A stretch of 54,001 bases of DNA, from positions 1 through 54,001 of the forward strand of contig JAFVEY010000019.1 of NCBI GenBank assembly GCA_017475765.1. Reading direction: 5' to 3'. The notes beneath the pieces are model-generated. The model did not search any database, was not told the origin of the DNA, and saw only the letters and a program-made list of their open reading frames with translations. Positions within the stretch are counted from its first letter, which is position 1. The number at the start of each line of letters is the position of its first letter. Source of the stretch: Clostridia bacterium. Lineage in GTDB: Bacteria > Bacillota > Clostridia > Oscillospirales > Acutalibacteraceae. This document shows positions 8,634 to 16,061 of the stretch, one piece after another. A program made the translations under genes and the position numbers.

Positions 8634-9590
8634 TCAGAATATAAGAGGCTGACCTGTGAAAAGATTGGCGCCTGTGATAAGCTCGATAATACTTATCACA
8701 AAAACAAGTGCTCCTACAATGCCGGTATAGAGAATAAAAATATACATTCTGTCGGTGGAAAGGAGCCATTTGAAGAGCTTAATTGCCAAAAATCCGACCA
8801 CAGCAGCAATGATCATTCCGATAATAACAGGGAAGTAGTCGATCTTGACAGCTTCGCCGTTGTCGGGGAAAAGAGCTTCCTTGCCTTCGAGAATAGCAGC
8901 CGCAACAATGGCAGGAGTTCCGAGAATGAAGGAATAATCGAGCGCCCTCTGCTTATTGATCCCTCTCAGTTCACTTGCGACAAGTGTGGAACCTGAACGG
9001 GAAATGCCGGGGAAGATGGCTGCAACACATTGTGTCAGTCCGACAGCAACAGCATCAACTACATTGTATTTTTTTCTTCCAGGACCGCCCGGACGTTTGA
9101 TACCCTTCTTCTTATAGGCTCTTGCGGTCTGTTGGTTTTTTCTGTCGCCGAGAAAAAGCAACACGCTTGTTGTCATCAGCGCCAGACCCACAACGATGAA
9201 ATAACCGCTTTTGGAGAAAAGATCTGCAAGATCCTTCAGCTTCATATCAGTTCCCGGAATGGGGAGGAAGAGGAGAAACAGCGGCAGCAAACCGATAATG
9301 ATCATCATTACCATATTCCTTTTGCCATCCATTTCACTCCATTTGAATTTGCCTGTGAAGATATCCTTCACCATAAGACCGAATTCCTTGAGAAGTCCTG
9401 CAATCAGTTTGATGTAAACGCCGATGACAGCGGCAAGTGTTCCGATGTGAAGCATAACGGAGAAAAACAAATTATCCTCTTCCATGCCGAAAATATGCTG
9501 TGTGATCGTAAGATGACCGCTGCTCGATACGGGAAGAAATTCCGTCAGTCCCTGAATAATGCCCTGAATGATTGCCTCGAATAGATTCAT
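8634..9590 (-). CDS. uppP: Undecaprenyl-diphosphatase (BacA/UppP)
   Basis: 318 aa polytopic membrane protein with both family signatures: QGLTEFLPVSSSGHLTI near the start and FPGISRSGSTLVASELRGIN in the second half. It dephosphorylates undecaprenyl pyrophosphate to recycle the lipid carrier for peptidoglycan synthesis. It is some 40 residues longer than many homologues because of a lysine-rich cytosolic insert (KNQQTARAYKKKGIKRPGG) in the middle. A GGAGGT Shine-Dalgarno precedes the ATG. It follows the tepA-like gene and may be co-transcribed with it. Confidence 0.95.
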   Translation of the reverse strand: MNLFEAIIQGIIQGLTEFLPVSSSGHLTITQHIFGMEEDNLFFSVMLHIGTLAAVIGVYIKLIAGLLKEFGLMVKDIFTGKFKWSEMDGKRNMVMMIIIGLLPLFLLFLPIPGTDMKLKDLADLFSKSGYFIVVGLALMTTSVLLFLGDRKNQQTARAYKKKGIKRPGGPGRKKYNVVDAVAVGLTQCVAAIFPGISRSGSTLVASELRGINKQRALDYSFILGTPAIVAAAILEGKEALFPDNGEAVKIDYFPVIIGMIIAAVVGFLAIKLFKWLLSTDRMYIFILYTGIVGALVFVISIIELITGANLFTGQPLIF

Positions 9591-9612
9591 GTATGTACCT
9601 CCGTTCTTTTTC

Positions 9613-9647
9613 TGCGGCAGAATCCTGAATATTAATATTCTGCCGCA
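9613..9647 (-). repeat. Inverted repeat between tepA-like gene and uppP
   Basis: 11-base stem TGCGGCAGAAT (9613-9623) with complement 9637-9647. No T-run follows it on the minus strand, and the uppP Shine-Dalgarno comes right after, so it may be a weak terminator or an mRNA processing/stability hairpin. Confidence 0.45.
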
Positions 9648-9666
9648 CGGAAGGATATGTCTGATA

Positions 9667-10452
9667 TCATTCCGCTTTTTTCTTTGTTTTTGATGCTTTC
9701 CTTTTTTTGCCTTTTTCCTTGTCGATCATCCCGAAAAGAGAAGCGACAGCATCAGCCAGCGTTCCTATACTGTCGATCAGTCCTTCTGAAACAGCGTCCT
9801 CGCCGTCCAGTATCGTTCCGATGTCCATCACAAGCTCATCCGTATTCATGGCAAGCTCGTTATATCTTTCGGAAGAAATAGACGAATTTTCTGTGACAAA
9901 ATCGGTTATCCTTCTCTGCATCCGCTGAAAATATTCAAACGCCTGCGGAACGCCGAGCATTAGTCCGTTCATTCTGACGGGATGGATCGTCATTGTCGCC
10001 GATTTTGCAATGAATGACTGCTTTGCGGCAACAGCGATCGGAACGCCGATGGAATGACCTCCGCCGAGAACAAGTGACACAACCGGTTTTGTCATGCCGG
10101 CAACCAGTTCGGCAATGGCAAGACCTGCTTCGACATCTCCACCAACGGTATTCAATATAATAAGAAGTCCGTCAATCAGGCAGCTTTGTTCTGCTGCGAC
10201 AAGCTGTGGGATGATATGCTCATATTTTGTCGTTTTGTTCTGCGGGGAAAGGATGAAATGTCCTTCTATCTGCCCGATAATGGTAAGGCACTGAACGGTA
10301 TATTTTCCACAGGAAGAAATAATGGAGCCTGATTCGATGATGATATCGTTCATTTTCTCCGTGTTTTCGATGATCTGAGTTTCTTCTGCGGGCGCATTGT
10401 CAGGCTGAAGGGAAGGATCCTGAACAGTATTGCTGATTTTTTTTGTACTCAT
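9667..10452 (-). CDS. tepA: ClpP-like serine protease, TepA/YmfB type
   Basis: 261 aa from the ATG that follows GGAGG (the open frame runs 11 codons further up without a good site). ClpP/SppA crotonase-like fold: [21 protein letters not shown], nucleophile region VLGGGHSIG (Ser134) and TMTIHPVR (His157), then an [13 protein letters not shown] ending and a lysine-rich tail. Bacillus TepA lies beside spoIIIE, as here with uppP between. Described in Bacillus as affecting protein export and spore protein breakdown; the substrate here is unknown. Confidence 0.88.
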   Translation of the reverse strand: MSTKKISNTVQDPSLQPDNAPAEETQIIENTEKMNDIIIESGSIISSCGKYTVQCLTIIGQIEGHFILSPQNKTTKYEHIIPQLVAAEQSCLIDGLLIILNTVGGDVEAGLAIAELVAGMTKPVVSLVLGGGHSIGVPIAVAAKQSFIAKSATMTIHPVRMNGLMLGVPQAFEYFQRMQRRITDFVTENSSISSERYNELAMNTDELVMDIGTILDGEDAVSEGLIDSIGTLADAVASLFGMIDKEKGKKRKASKTKKKAE

Positions 10453-10506
10453 AATGATACGCCTCCATGCTAAAAGTTTGTGCATTTCGGCGCTTCGGCA
10501 TACATA

Positions 10507-10535
10507 AGTATAGCATTATTTTTTCCATTCTTCAA
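10507..10535 (-). promoter_or_regulatory. tepA promoter
   Basis: Minus strand TTGAAG (10530-10535), 17 bases, TATACT (10507-10512), about 55 bases from the start codon. Confidence 0.65.
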
Positions 10536-10596
10536 GACTGTATTTTGCACAATATAGAAGGAATTAATCGTTTTATTTTATGGCTGTCATTATTTT

Positions 10597-10626
10597 CATG
10601 CCGCCCGAAAGAAGCCGGACGGCATG
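10597..10626 (-). repeat. Hairpin downstream of the PF06541-like gene
   Basis: Stem CATGCCGCCCG (10597-10607) with CGGACGGCATG (10616-10626), one G-U pair. It sits right after the stop of the minus-strand gene but lacks a clear T-run, so terminator function is only probable. Confidence 0.5.
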
Positions 10627-10629
10627 AAA

Positions 10630-11019
10630 TCAGAAATCAAATCTTTTTCGCAGCAGACTGCACACACCCGATATCGGAACAGTCAAAGCCGCCCAGAGTA
10701 TACTGTAAATCAGGCAGATCTGACCCTTGAAATTAAAAGGCAGACCGGAATAGTCCCACACATTCATTTTAGCTTTGAGATTGACAGCGCACCCCACCAC
10801 AAATTCGACGCTTGTGATCACGCTGCTGCCGATCATACATTTTTTCCACATGGCAATTCCGACAAGACGTTTGAAAATTCTGTAAAGAACGACAAAGCAG
10901 AATCCGCCTGTCAGAACCATTGTCCAATGCGTATATTTCCGCCAGATGATTTCGATCAGCCCGTAGGAGATTCCTCCGATGGAAAACAATGCCAAATTGC
11001 AGTTTAATTTTCTTTTCAA
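10630..11019 (-). CDS. Small membrane protein, putative ABC-transporter type IV (PF06541-like)
   Basis: 129 aa, about four membrane segments. The conserved pattern is IGGISYGLIEIIWRKYTHWTM, SVEFVVGCAVNL, MNVWDYSGLPFNFKGQICL, as in the PF06541/CmpB-like family common in Clostridia. The biochemical role of this family is not established. The start is TTG with GAGGTGG five bases upstream; no ATG start fits. Confidence 0.75.
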   Translation of the reverse strand: MKRKLNCNLALFSIGGISYGLIEIIWRKYTHWTMVLTGGFCFVVLYRIFKRLVGIAMWKKCMIGSSVITSVEFVVGCAVNLKAKMNVWDYSGLPFNFKGQICLIYSILWAALTVPISGVCSLLRKRFDF

Positions 11020-11178
11020 ACGACCACCTCTTTTTTACATTTCGGATATAGTATCTGCATTTTTCTGCATATCTACTCTGTCAAAAAGAGAAAAAGAAAA
11101 ATCCGTATTTTACAAATCCATTTTTGCTTGATTTGAATATGTTTTTTGAGGTTATGTGTAGCTTTTTTTAACAGATGA

Positions 11179-11187
11179 TGGTATAAT
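11179..11187 (+). promoter_or_regulatory. Extended -10 promoter of the rpn gene
   Basis: TGGTATAAT: TG one base upstream of a consensus TATAAT (11182-11187). No good -35 is visible, as is usual for extended -10 promoters. It lies 28 bases before the start codon. Confidence 0.6.
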
Positions 11188-11214
11188 ATAAATAAAGATT
11201 CGGAGGCGGCAAAG

Positions 11215-12201
11215 ATGAACAGAGATGAAAAAATTGTAAAGCTGAAGCTGGATATCATTTTCAAAAGGATATTCGGCAATGAGAATAATACGGATATTAT
11301 TGCGGCATTTATTTCGGATCTGCTGGAGATACCACGCAGCAGCATCAAGAAAATCTATATCAATAATGTTGAATTGGCACCTGAATATTTTGATCAGAAA
11401 TTCAGCAGACTTGATTTAAGGCTGGATGTTGACGGCAGGATTGTCAACATAGAAATGCAGGTCAACAGAGAGCCGGATTTTAACGACCGTACTTTATTTT
11501 ACTGGTCAAAAATATACAGTGAACAGCTCAAAACCGGAGAAGAATACGGTGAATTGAATCAGACAATCTGTATCAATATCATTAACTTCAATCAGTTTGA
11601 CTGTCCGGATTATCATTCTCATTTCAAGGTGCTTGAAAAAGAGCGCCATGAGGTGCTTTCGGAAAAATTCGCCATACATTTTTTTGAACTCAAAAAGATC
11701 AAAGATTCCCAAAAACACAAACCGATGGAAGACTGGCTGAACCTTATCAACGCAGAAACGGAGGGTGATCTTATGGATATACAAAGCACAACCAAAAGCC
11801 CGGAGGTACAGAAAACAATTGTAATGCTGAGAGAACTCAGCGCAGACGAAAAGCTCCGTCAGGAGGTTTATTATCGTGAGAAGCGCCTGCACGATGAAGC
11901 GTCAGCATTAAAAGGCGCAATGCGTGAGGGCATAGCCATCGGCGAGGAAAGAGGCATAGCCATCGGTCAGGAAAGAGGCATAGCCATCGGCGAGGAAAGA
12001 GGCATAGCCATCGGTCAGGAAAGAGGCATAGCGATCGGCGAGGAGAGAGGCATAGCCATTGGTCAGGAGAGAGGCATTGATATAGGTATGGCCAAGATAT
12101 TACTGAAACTGTACAATTCAGGTAATACAGTGGAGCAGCTTTCAGGTATGTTTGATATGCCGGAAGAAGAAGTGAAAAGGCTTTTGGCTATTAAGTCCTG
12201 A
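11215..12201 (+). CDS. Rpn-family recombination-promoting nuclease / PD-(D/E)XK transposase-like protein
   Basis: 328 aa. N-terminal LKLDIIFKRIFGNENNTDII then the PD-(D/E)XK core RLDLRLDVDGRIVNIEMQV, with Asp67, Glu80 and Gln82 as candidate catalytic residues, all present. The middle (FNDRTLFYWSKIYSEQLKTG, CINIINFNQFDCPDYHSHF) is typical of the Rpn/PDDEXK_2 family. From residue 239 there are six GIAIG(E/Q)ER octapeptides followed by a degenerate seventh, then a C-terminal helical segment ending in EEVKRLLAIKS. CGGAGGCGG precedes the ATG. Met187 has its own strong ribosome-binding site. E. coli Rpn proteins are DNA endonucleases, linked to phage defence, and held in check by their own short internally started C-terminal product; the same design is inferred here. 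Confidence 0.85.
   Translation: MNRDEKIVKLKLDIIFKRIFGNENNTDIIAAFISDLLEIPRSSIKKIYINNVELAPEYFDQKFSRLDLRLDVDGRIVNIEMQVNREPDFNDRTLFYWSKIYSEQLKTGEEYGELNQTICINIINFNQFDCPDYHSHFKVLEKERHEVLSEKFAIHFFELKKIKDSQKHKPMEDWLNLINAETEGDLMDIQSTTKSPEVQKTIVMLRELSADEKLRQEVYYREKRLHDEASALKGAMREGIAIGEERGIAIGQERGIAIGEERGIAIGQERGIAIGEERGIAIGQERGIDIGMAKILLKLYNSGNTVEQLSGMFDMPEEEVKRLLAIKS
11760..11775 (+). promoter_or_regulatory. Internal ribosome-binding site and start codon within rpn
   Basis: GGAGG at 11760-11764, eight-base spacing, in-frame ATG at 11773-11775 (Met187). It would give a 142-residue product made of the post-nuclease region, repeats and C-terminal helices. This is better than most true start sites in the window. 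Expression is inferred. Confidence 0.6.
11929..12072 (+). repeat. 24-base coding repeats, six units (first copy)
   Basis: Six head-to-tail 24-base units encode GIAIG(E/Q)ER with Glu and Gln versions alternating, followed by a degenerate unit encoding GIDIGMAK at 12073. Confidence 0.95.
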
Positions 12202-12233
12202 ACTCTATGAATACAAAAATAGAGGGTGATCTT

Positions 12234-12638
12234 ATGGATATACAAAGCACAACCAAAAGCCCGGAGGTACAGAAAACAATTGTAATGCTGAGAGAACTCA
12301 GCGCAGACGAAAAGCTCCATCAGGAGGTTTATTATCGTGAGAAGCGCCTGCACGATGAAGCGTCAGCATTAAAAGGCGCAATGCGTGAGGGCATAGCCAT
12401 CGGCGAGGAAAGAGGCATAGCCATCGGCGAGGAGAGAGGCATAGCCATCGGTCAGGAAAGAGGCATAGCAATCGGCGAGGAAAGAGGCATAGCCATTGGT
12501 CAGGAGAGAGGCATTGATATAGGTATGGCCAAGATATTGCTGAAACTGTACAATTCAGGAAATATAGTGGAGCAGCTTTCAGGTATGTTTGATATGCCGG
12601 AAGAAGAAGTGAAAAGGCTTTTGGCTATTAAGTGCTGA
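12234..12638 (+). CDS. Stand-alone Rpn C-terminal domain protein (duplicated short form)
   Basis: 134 aa if started at the ATG following AGAGGGTGATCTT, equivalent to Met187 of the upstream gene; an ATG nine codons earlier (12207) has no ribosome-binding site. No nuclease residues. The protein is MDIQSTTKSPEVQKTI onward, five GIAIG(E/Q)ER octapeptides and the same C-terminal helix. It differs from the parent by one repeat unit and a few substitutions (for example Arg to His, Thr to Ile, final Ser to Cys). It begins 33 bases after the full-length stop. By analogy with the E. coli short form it could inhibit the nuclease; it could equally be a harmless recombination remnant. Confidence 0.6.
   Translation: MDIQSTTKSPEVQKTIVMLRELSADEKLHQEVYYREKRLHDEASALKGAMREGIAIGEERGIAIGEERGIAIGQERGIAIGEERGIAIGQERGIDIGMAKILLKLYNSGNIVEQLSGMFDMPEEEVKRLLAIKC
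12390..12509 (+). repeat. 24-base coding repeats, five units (second copy)
   Basis: Same octapeptide-coding unit as in the upstream gene, but five copies instead of six, and the first two are both the Glu version, so the loss was of one Gln-type unit. Confidence 0.93.
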
Positions 12639-12669
12639 ACTTTATGAATACAGAAATAGCCCCTGTGTG

Positions 12670-13005
12670 TCATTGTTCAGTCTGAATCACGGTAACTTTT
12701 TTCCCGTTCTTTTTGCAGTAATCAATGACAAATCTGGTTCCTTTGGAGCAGCCGTCCCAGAAGGCTATGACAATATCTGCATATTGGACGATCTGCTCAT
12801 TTCTTCTCAGCGGTGCGGCTCTGCCGTATTTTTGATATTCGGGAAGAAATTCCGTCAGCTTCAGACAGTTCTGACGGGCATAATCTCCGGCGCAGGTGTC
12901 GATTCCTTTTGCCCCGCCGCTGACGATTTCGGTTGTTTCATCAGGCAGATAACTGCCTATATTCTGAATTTTCAGGCTTCTTGAGCCTATTACAGCAACT
13001 TTCAT
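12670..13005 (-). CDS. SLOG/DUF2493 Rossmann-fold protein (YspA-like)
   Basis: 111 aa. N-terminal MKVAVIGSRSLK, then EIVSGGAKGIDTCAGDYARQ and a late YADIVIAFWDGCSKGTRFVI: the nucleotide-binding pattern of the SLOG (DprA/YpsA/LOG) superfamily. Such proteins are thought to bind nucleotides or nucleic acid; several SLOG clades sit in defence and mobile contexts, which fits the neighbouring rpn genes, but no function can be assigned. GGAGG precedes the ATG. Convergent with the rpn pair, 31 bases between stops. Confidence 0.8.
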   Translation of the reverse strand: MKVAVIGSRSLKIQNIGSYLPDETTEIVSGGAKGIDTCAGDYARQNCLKLTEFLPEYQKYGRAAPLRRNEQIVQYADIVIAFWDGCSKGTRFVIDYCKKNGKKVTVIQTEQ

Positions 13006-13028
13006 AATTTTGCCTCCAATATAGACTT

Positions 13029-13057
13029 ATTTTAGACATGAATTGTATCTATTTGAA
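13029..13057 (-). promoter_or_regulatory. Promoter of the SLOG gene
   Basis: Minus strand TTCAAA (13052-13057), 17 bases, TAAAAT (13029-13034). Its -35 overlaps the divergent promoter below. Confidence 0.5.
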
Positions 13058-13082
13058 TATTATAACACATAACAGATATAAA
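13053..13082 (+). promoter_or_regulatory. Promoter of the ribbon-helix-helix gene
   Basis: TTGAAT (13053-13058), 18 bases, TATAAA (13077-13082). The -35 element overlaps that of the divergent SLOG gene, so binding by one protein could affect both. Confidence 0.5.
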
Positions 13083-13116
13083 ATAAAGTTAAATTATATT
13101 TAAATGGGGTTGTTTT

Positions 13117-13293
13117 ATGGCTACAAAGAGTTTGTCTATACGGATTGATAACGAAATGCTTGATAAGCTGCATATCGTGGCAGATTATGAGGGACGTTCC
13201 GCCAATAGTCAGATACTTATTCTTATCCGTGACTGTATTGAACAGTATGAGGAAAAGCATGGAAAAATCGAGATCGGAACTACTATTAAATAA
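13117..13293 (+). CDS. Small ribbon-helix-helix (Arc/CopG-like) DNA-binding protein
   Basis: 58 aa. The beta strand KSLSIRIDNEML is followed by DKLHIVADYEGRSANSQILI and LIRDCIEQYEEKHGK, the standard strand-helix-helix of Arc-type repressors (the Ser-Ala-Asn-Ser turn starts helix B). The ATG is preceded by GGGG. The partner is not visible; it is divergent from the SLOG gene and may regulate that intergenic region. Confidence 0.75.
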   Translation: MATKSLSIRIDNEMLDKLHIVADYEGRSANSQILILIRDCIEQYEEKHGKIEIGTTIK

Positions 13294-13390
13294 TGAATCA
13301 GTTCTGCATATACAGCTGATGGAAAAATCTATATAACCTGTCAATGAATAAATTTTTGTTTTTATCAGATATTAATATCAGGGTGATAAA

Positions 13391-13558
13391 ATGCAGAACA
13401 AAAACAACAGCACAGAGACAATTTCCGAAAAAGCTGCCGTCAACGTACCTTTGGAAGAGGAAGAGCCGATTCCCGATGTTTATCCTGCCATCGACAACGA
13501 TCTTGCAAGGGATAACATCGAAAACGATATGACGGCTGCGGATCTGCAGGACTTTTAA
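13391..13558 (+). CDS. Small acidic hypothetical protein
   Basis: 55 aa starting MQNKNNSTETISEKAAV, with a Glu/Asp-rich middle and end (LEEEEPIPDVYPAIDNDLAR, DMTAADLQDF). AGGGTG precedes the ATG and a terminator follows the stop at once, which supports a real gene. No membrane segment, no recognised family; net negative and probably unstructured. Confidence 0.6.
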   Translation: MQNKNNSTETISEKAAVNVPLEEEEPIPDVYPAIDNDLARDNIENDMTAADLQDF

Positions 13559-13563
13559 TCATC

Positions 13564-13593
13564 AATGCCGCTCACTCACGGGCGGCATTTTTC
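13564..13593 (+). terminator. Terminator after the small acidic gene
   Basis: AATGCCGC (13564-13571) pairs with GCGGCATT (13582-13589), followed by TTTTC. Confidence 0.7.
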
Positions 13594-13726
13594 TTGCCCA
13601 ATCCGGCGAGCGGCGAGGTCGCAGGGTATATATGAAATGGGAAAAGAAAATTTTTCAGATCGGCATAATCATGCCTCTGCAGTGCATATAATTATGATAT
13701 AGTTTATATTTAGCGGAGGTGCAAAA

Positions 13727-13831
13727 ATGACGGCATTTCTGGCGGGTCTATTGATAGGTGCGGCGCTCGGAGTAGTGTGCATGGCTCTGCTTAGTGCAGC
13801 TTCTGCCGCCGACGACAAAGCGGAAAGATAA
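13727..13831 (+). CDS. Tiny single-pass membrane protein, DUF3789-like
   Basis: 34 aa: MTAFLAGLLIGAALGVVCMA then LLSAASAADDKAER. One Gly-rich membrane helix with a short charged C-terminus, the layout of the DUF3789 family of about 30-residue Firmicute proteins. AGCGGAGGTG gives a strong Shine-Dalgarno seven bases upstream and a terminator follows, so I regard it as real. Function unknown. It sits directly before the spoIIIA operon. Confidence 0.7.
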   Translation: MTAFLAGLLIGAALGVVCMALLSAASAADDKAER

Positions 13832-13842
13832 AATACAGGAAT

Positions 13843-13883
13843 CGGGAGATCAGTCGCAGCAGCGGTTGATCTCCCGGAATTTT
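13843..13883 (+). terminator. Strong terminator before the spoIIIA operon
   Basis: CGGGAGATCA (13843-13852) pairs with TGATCTCCCG (13867-13876), then GAATTTTTTTG. It isolates spoIIIA from upstream transcription; the operon promoter should lie between 13884 and 13964, but I could not identify a convincing sigma-E site there. Confidence 0.88.
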
Positions 13884-13964
13884 TTTGTTCTAAAGCCGTC
13901 CGCACCGCCGTATAGATTACTATCAGACGAACGACAAACGCTTAACAGCAAGGAGAAAACAGAA

Positions 13965-14894
13965 ATGAAAGACAGATTAGAATGTTACACATCGGCGGTA
14001 AAAATGCTTTGCGCAGAGCTTTCGGGAGTGCTTCTCAGAATTCCCGAAGCCAAAAAACAGACGGTTCAGGAAATACGGCTTCGCTCAGGAAAACCCACAG
14101 CGCTGAGTGACGGAACGGAAACCCTTTTTGTATGTCAGGACGGCAGTATCGTTTATTCTCCCGAACGTGCGTTTATATGCACCCGGCGGCATATTTATGA
14201 TACTTTCAGACAGCTTTGCGGCTTTTCCGTTTACAGTCGTCAGGAGGAGATACGCAACGGCTATATTACCATCAAGGGCGGTCACAGGGTCGGACTTTGC
14301 GGAACGGCTTCTCTCAAGGGCGGAGAGATTGCATCAGTCACCGATATCACATCGCTCAATATACGCATCGCCAGACAGATAGCCGGCTCATCTGCTCCTG
14401 TTCTGGAGAAGATCACGCCGCTTTCCGGCGGAGTGCTGATCGCCGGAGCGCCGTCCACCGGAAAGACAACGCTTCTCAGGGATATCGCTTCCCGTCTTTC
14501 CACAGGACTCGGCTGCCGGATTATGCGCACCTGTGTGATTGACGAAAGGGGAGAGCTTTCAGGTTCTTCTGAAGAGAACGGCGGAATTGACCTCGGACTT
14601 TGTGATATATTAAGAGGATATCCGAAGGGCGAAGGAATCATGCAGGCTGTGCGCTCACTTTCGCCGCAGGTGATCATCTGCGATGAGGTCGGGACAGAGG
14701 ATGACTGTCATGCCGTTGCTCAGGGTGCCAATGCAGGAGCGCATATTATTGCTTCCATTCATGCGCCGTCCGTTGATGAGCTGATGCGCAGAAGTCAGGC
14801 AAAACGGCTGATAGAAACAGGGGCATTCAGAACGCTTGTTCTTCTTGATTCCACAGATCATCCGGGACGGGCAGCCGAAATAACGGAGGTATAA
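13965..14894 (+). CDS. spoIIIAA: Stage III sporulation protein AA, secretion ATPase
   Basis: 309 aa from the ATG after AAGGAG; the frame is open further upstream but crosses the terminator. Walker A GAPSTGKT (residues 161-168), Walker B PQVIICDEVG, then GANAGAHIIASIHAPS as in type II/IV secretion ATPases. It powers the SpoIIIA-SpoIIQ channel between mother cell and forespore. First gene of an eight-gene operon. Confidence 0.96.
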   Translation: MKDRLECYTSAVKMLCAELSGVLLRIPEAKKQTVQEIRLRSGKPTALSDGTETLFVCQDGSIVYSPERAFICTRRHIYDTFRQLCGFSVYSRQEEIRNGYITIKGGHRVGLCGTASLKGGEIASVTDITSLNIRIARQIAGSSAPVLEKITPLSGGVLIAGAPSTGKTTLLRDIASRLSTGLGCRIMRTCVIDERGELSGSSEENGGIDLGLCDILRGYPKGEGIMQAVRSLSPQVIICDEVGTEDDCHAVAQGANAGAHIIASIHAPSVDELMRRSQAKRLIETGAFRTLVLLDSTDHPGRAAEITEV

Positions 14895-14897
14895 AAT

Positions 14898-15410
14898 ATG
14901 CTGGCTTTGAAGATAGCAGGAGGAATGATTATTACTGTAAGCGGTGCCATGGGGGGACTGTTTGCAGCGAAAAGGCTTGAAAGACAGTGCGCTGCTGTGT
15001 CGGATTATATCGCCTTTCTTACTTATTCGGAATCCATGATCGGTTATTGTGCGGCAGATATCGCCGAGATCCTTTCCGATGCTGACAGATTTCCGTATCT
15101 GGAAAAAATCATAACGGATGTCAGAGCCTATCTTGCCGGTGGAAAAGAATTTTCCCGTGCATGGAAAACAGCTGTCAGCGATTCGGCGGCAAGAGGAGAG
15201 ATCGGAAAAAGCGATATCCGCCTGATTGCTTCCTTCGGAGAAGGCTTCGGAGCGATGGGAGCGGAGGAGGAAATACGGAGAATACAGCTTCACAAGGACG
15301 AGGCACAGCGCCGTTTGTCGGAGCTTCGTCCGCAGCTTGAAGCCAAGCGCAGGCTTTATCGTGTGGTAGGAACATTCTGCGGAATGCTTGCGGCGGTGAT
15401 CATTATCTGA
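14898..15410 (+). CDS. spoIIIAB: Stage III sporulation protein AB
   Basis: 170 aa. N-terminal membrane segment (KIAGGMIITVSGAMGGLFAA), a helical cytoplasmic body resembling GspF, and a C-terminal membrane segment (VVGTFCGMLAAVIII). It begins three bases after spoIIIAA. Confidence 0.93.
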   Translation: MLALKIAGGMIITVSGAMGGLFAAKRLERQCAAVSDYIAFLTYSESMIGYCAADIAEILSDADRFPYLEKIITDVRAYLAGGKEFSRAWKTAVSDSAARGEIGKSDIRLIASFGEGFGAMGAEEEIRRIQLHKDEAQRRLSELRPQLEAKRRLYRVVGTFCGMLAAVIII

Positions 15411-15451
15411 ATCCTAAGGTGCGGCAGACTTGTAAAGGAGAGGAGAGTCCT

Positions 15452-15652
15452 ATGCAGACGAATGTTGATTTTATTTTTAAAATAGCGGCAATAGGAATTA
15501 TTGTTGCAGTGCTCAGTCTTGTTCTTTCCCGTTCGGGGCGGGAGGAACAGGCAATGATGACAACGCTTGCGGGATTGATCGTGGTGCTTTTAATGCTTGT
15601 TCAGCAGATATCGGAGCTTTTTACCACGATCGAAACGCTTTTCGGATTCTGA
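15452..15652 (+). CDS. spoIIIAC: Stage III sporulation protein AC
   Basis: 66 aa, two membrane helices (FKIAAIGIIVAVLSLVL and AMMTTLAGLIVVLLMLV), usual size and spacing for SpoIIIAC. The ATG at 15452 follows GGAGAG; the longer open frame is not used. Confidence 0.93.
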   Translation: MQTNVDFIFKIAAIGIIVAVLSLVLSRSGREEQAMMTTLAGLIVVLLMLVQQISELFTTIETLFGF

Positions 15653-16038
15653 CGGATATTCTGTCTGTCTGCGGTGTTGCCCTGACAGCGTCATTTGCTG
15701 CTCTTGCTCTGCGGAAATATTCCCCCGAAACCTCTGCAGTGATCGCCATTGCTGCAGGAGTGATGATATTTATTGCAGTTCTGATACAGGCAGCACCGTT
15801 TGTAAGCGAAATCAAAGGTCTTGTCGATGATGCCGGTATAGATACCTCTTATGGCATCATACTAATCAAAACTGTCGGCGTATGTGCTCTTTGTCAGTTC
15901 ACCTCCGACTGCTGCCGTGACAACGGTCAGAATTCATTGGCTTCAAGAGTGGAGCTTGCAGCAAAGCTGACGATCGTTGTCATATCCTTCCCGATGTTTC
16001 AGAAAATACTAGCAACAGCTGCGGAGCTGCTGGCATAG
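15649..16038 (+). CDS. spoIIIAD: Stage III sporulation protein AD
   Basis: About 129 aa. Family resemblance (SVCGVALTASFAALALRKYS, then TSYGIILIKTVGVCALCQF and LASRVELAAKLTIVVISFPM) extends upstream of the first ordinary start (GTG at 15739), back to the spoIIIAC stop. In that stretch there is no in-frame ATG, GTG or TTG, only CTG at 15649 (overlapping the TGA of spoIIIAC) and ATT at 15646 or 15658. I place the start at the overlapping CTG; a GTG start would lose the first membrane helix. SpoIIIAD is normally about 130 aa. Confidence 0.8.
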   Translation: MTDILSVCGVALTASFAALALRKYSPETSAVIAIAAGVMIFIAVLIQAAPFVSEIKGLVDDAGIDTSYGIILIKTVGVCALCQFTSDCCRDNGQNSLASRVELAAKLTIVVISFPMFQKILATAAELLA

Positions 16039-16061
16039 GCGGAATTTTTAACGGAGATAAA

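Larger units (their letters stand above)
11761..12658 (+). repeat. Tandem duplication of the 3' half of rpn
   Basis: Copy 1 is 11761-12221 (461 bases) and copy 2 is 12222-12658 (437 bases). They begin with the same GAGGGTGATCTTATGG and run nearly identical to the end. The 24-base length difference is exactly one octapeptide repeat unit. Only a few substitutions separate them, so the duplication is recent or kept homogeneous. Confidence 0.93.

Noticed and set aside
12063-12353. Minus-strand frames opposite the rpn repeats
   Set aside because: They occur twice only because the DNA is duplicated; no ribosome-binding site.
11929-12509. CRISPR-like array
   Set aside because: The 24-base units are contiguous without spacers and keep one reading frame, so they are coding repeats.
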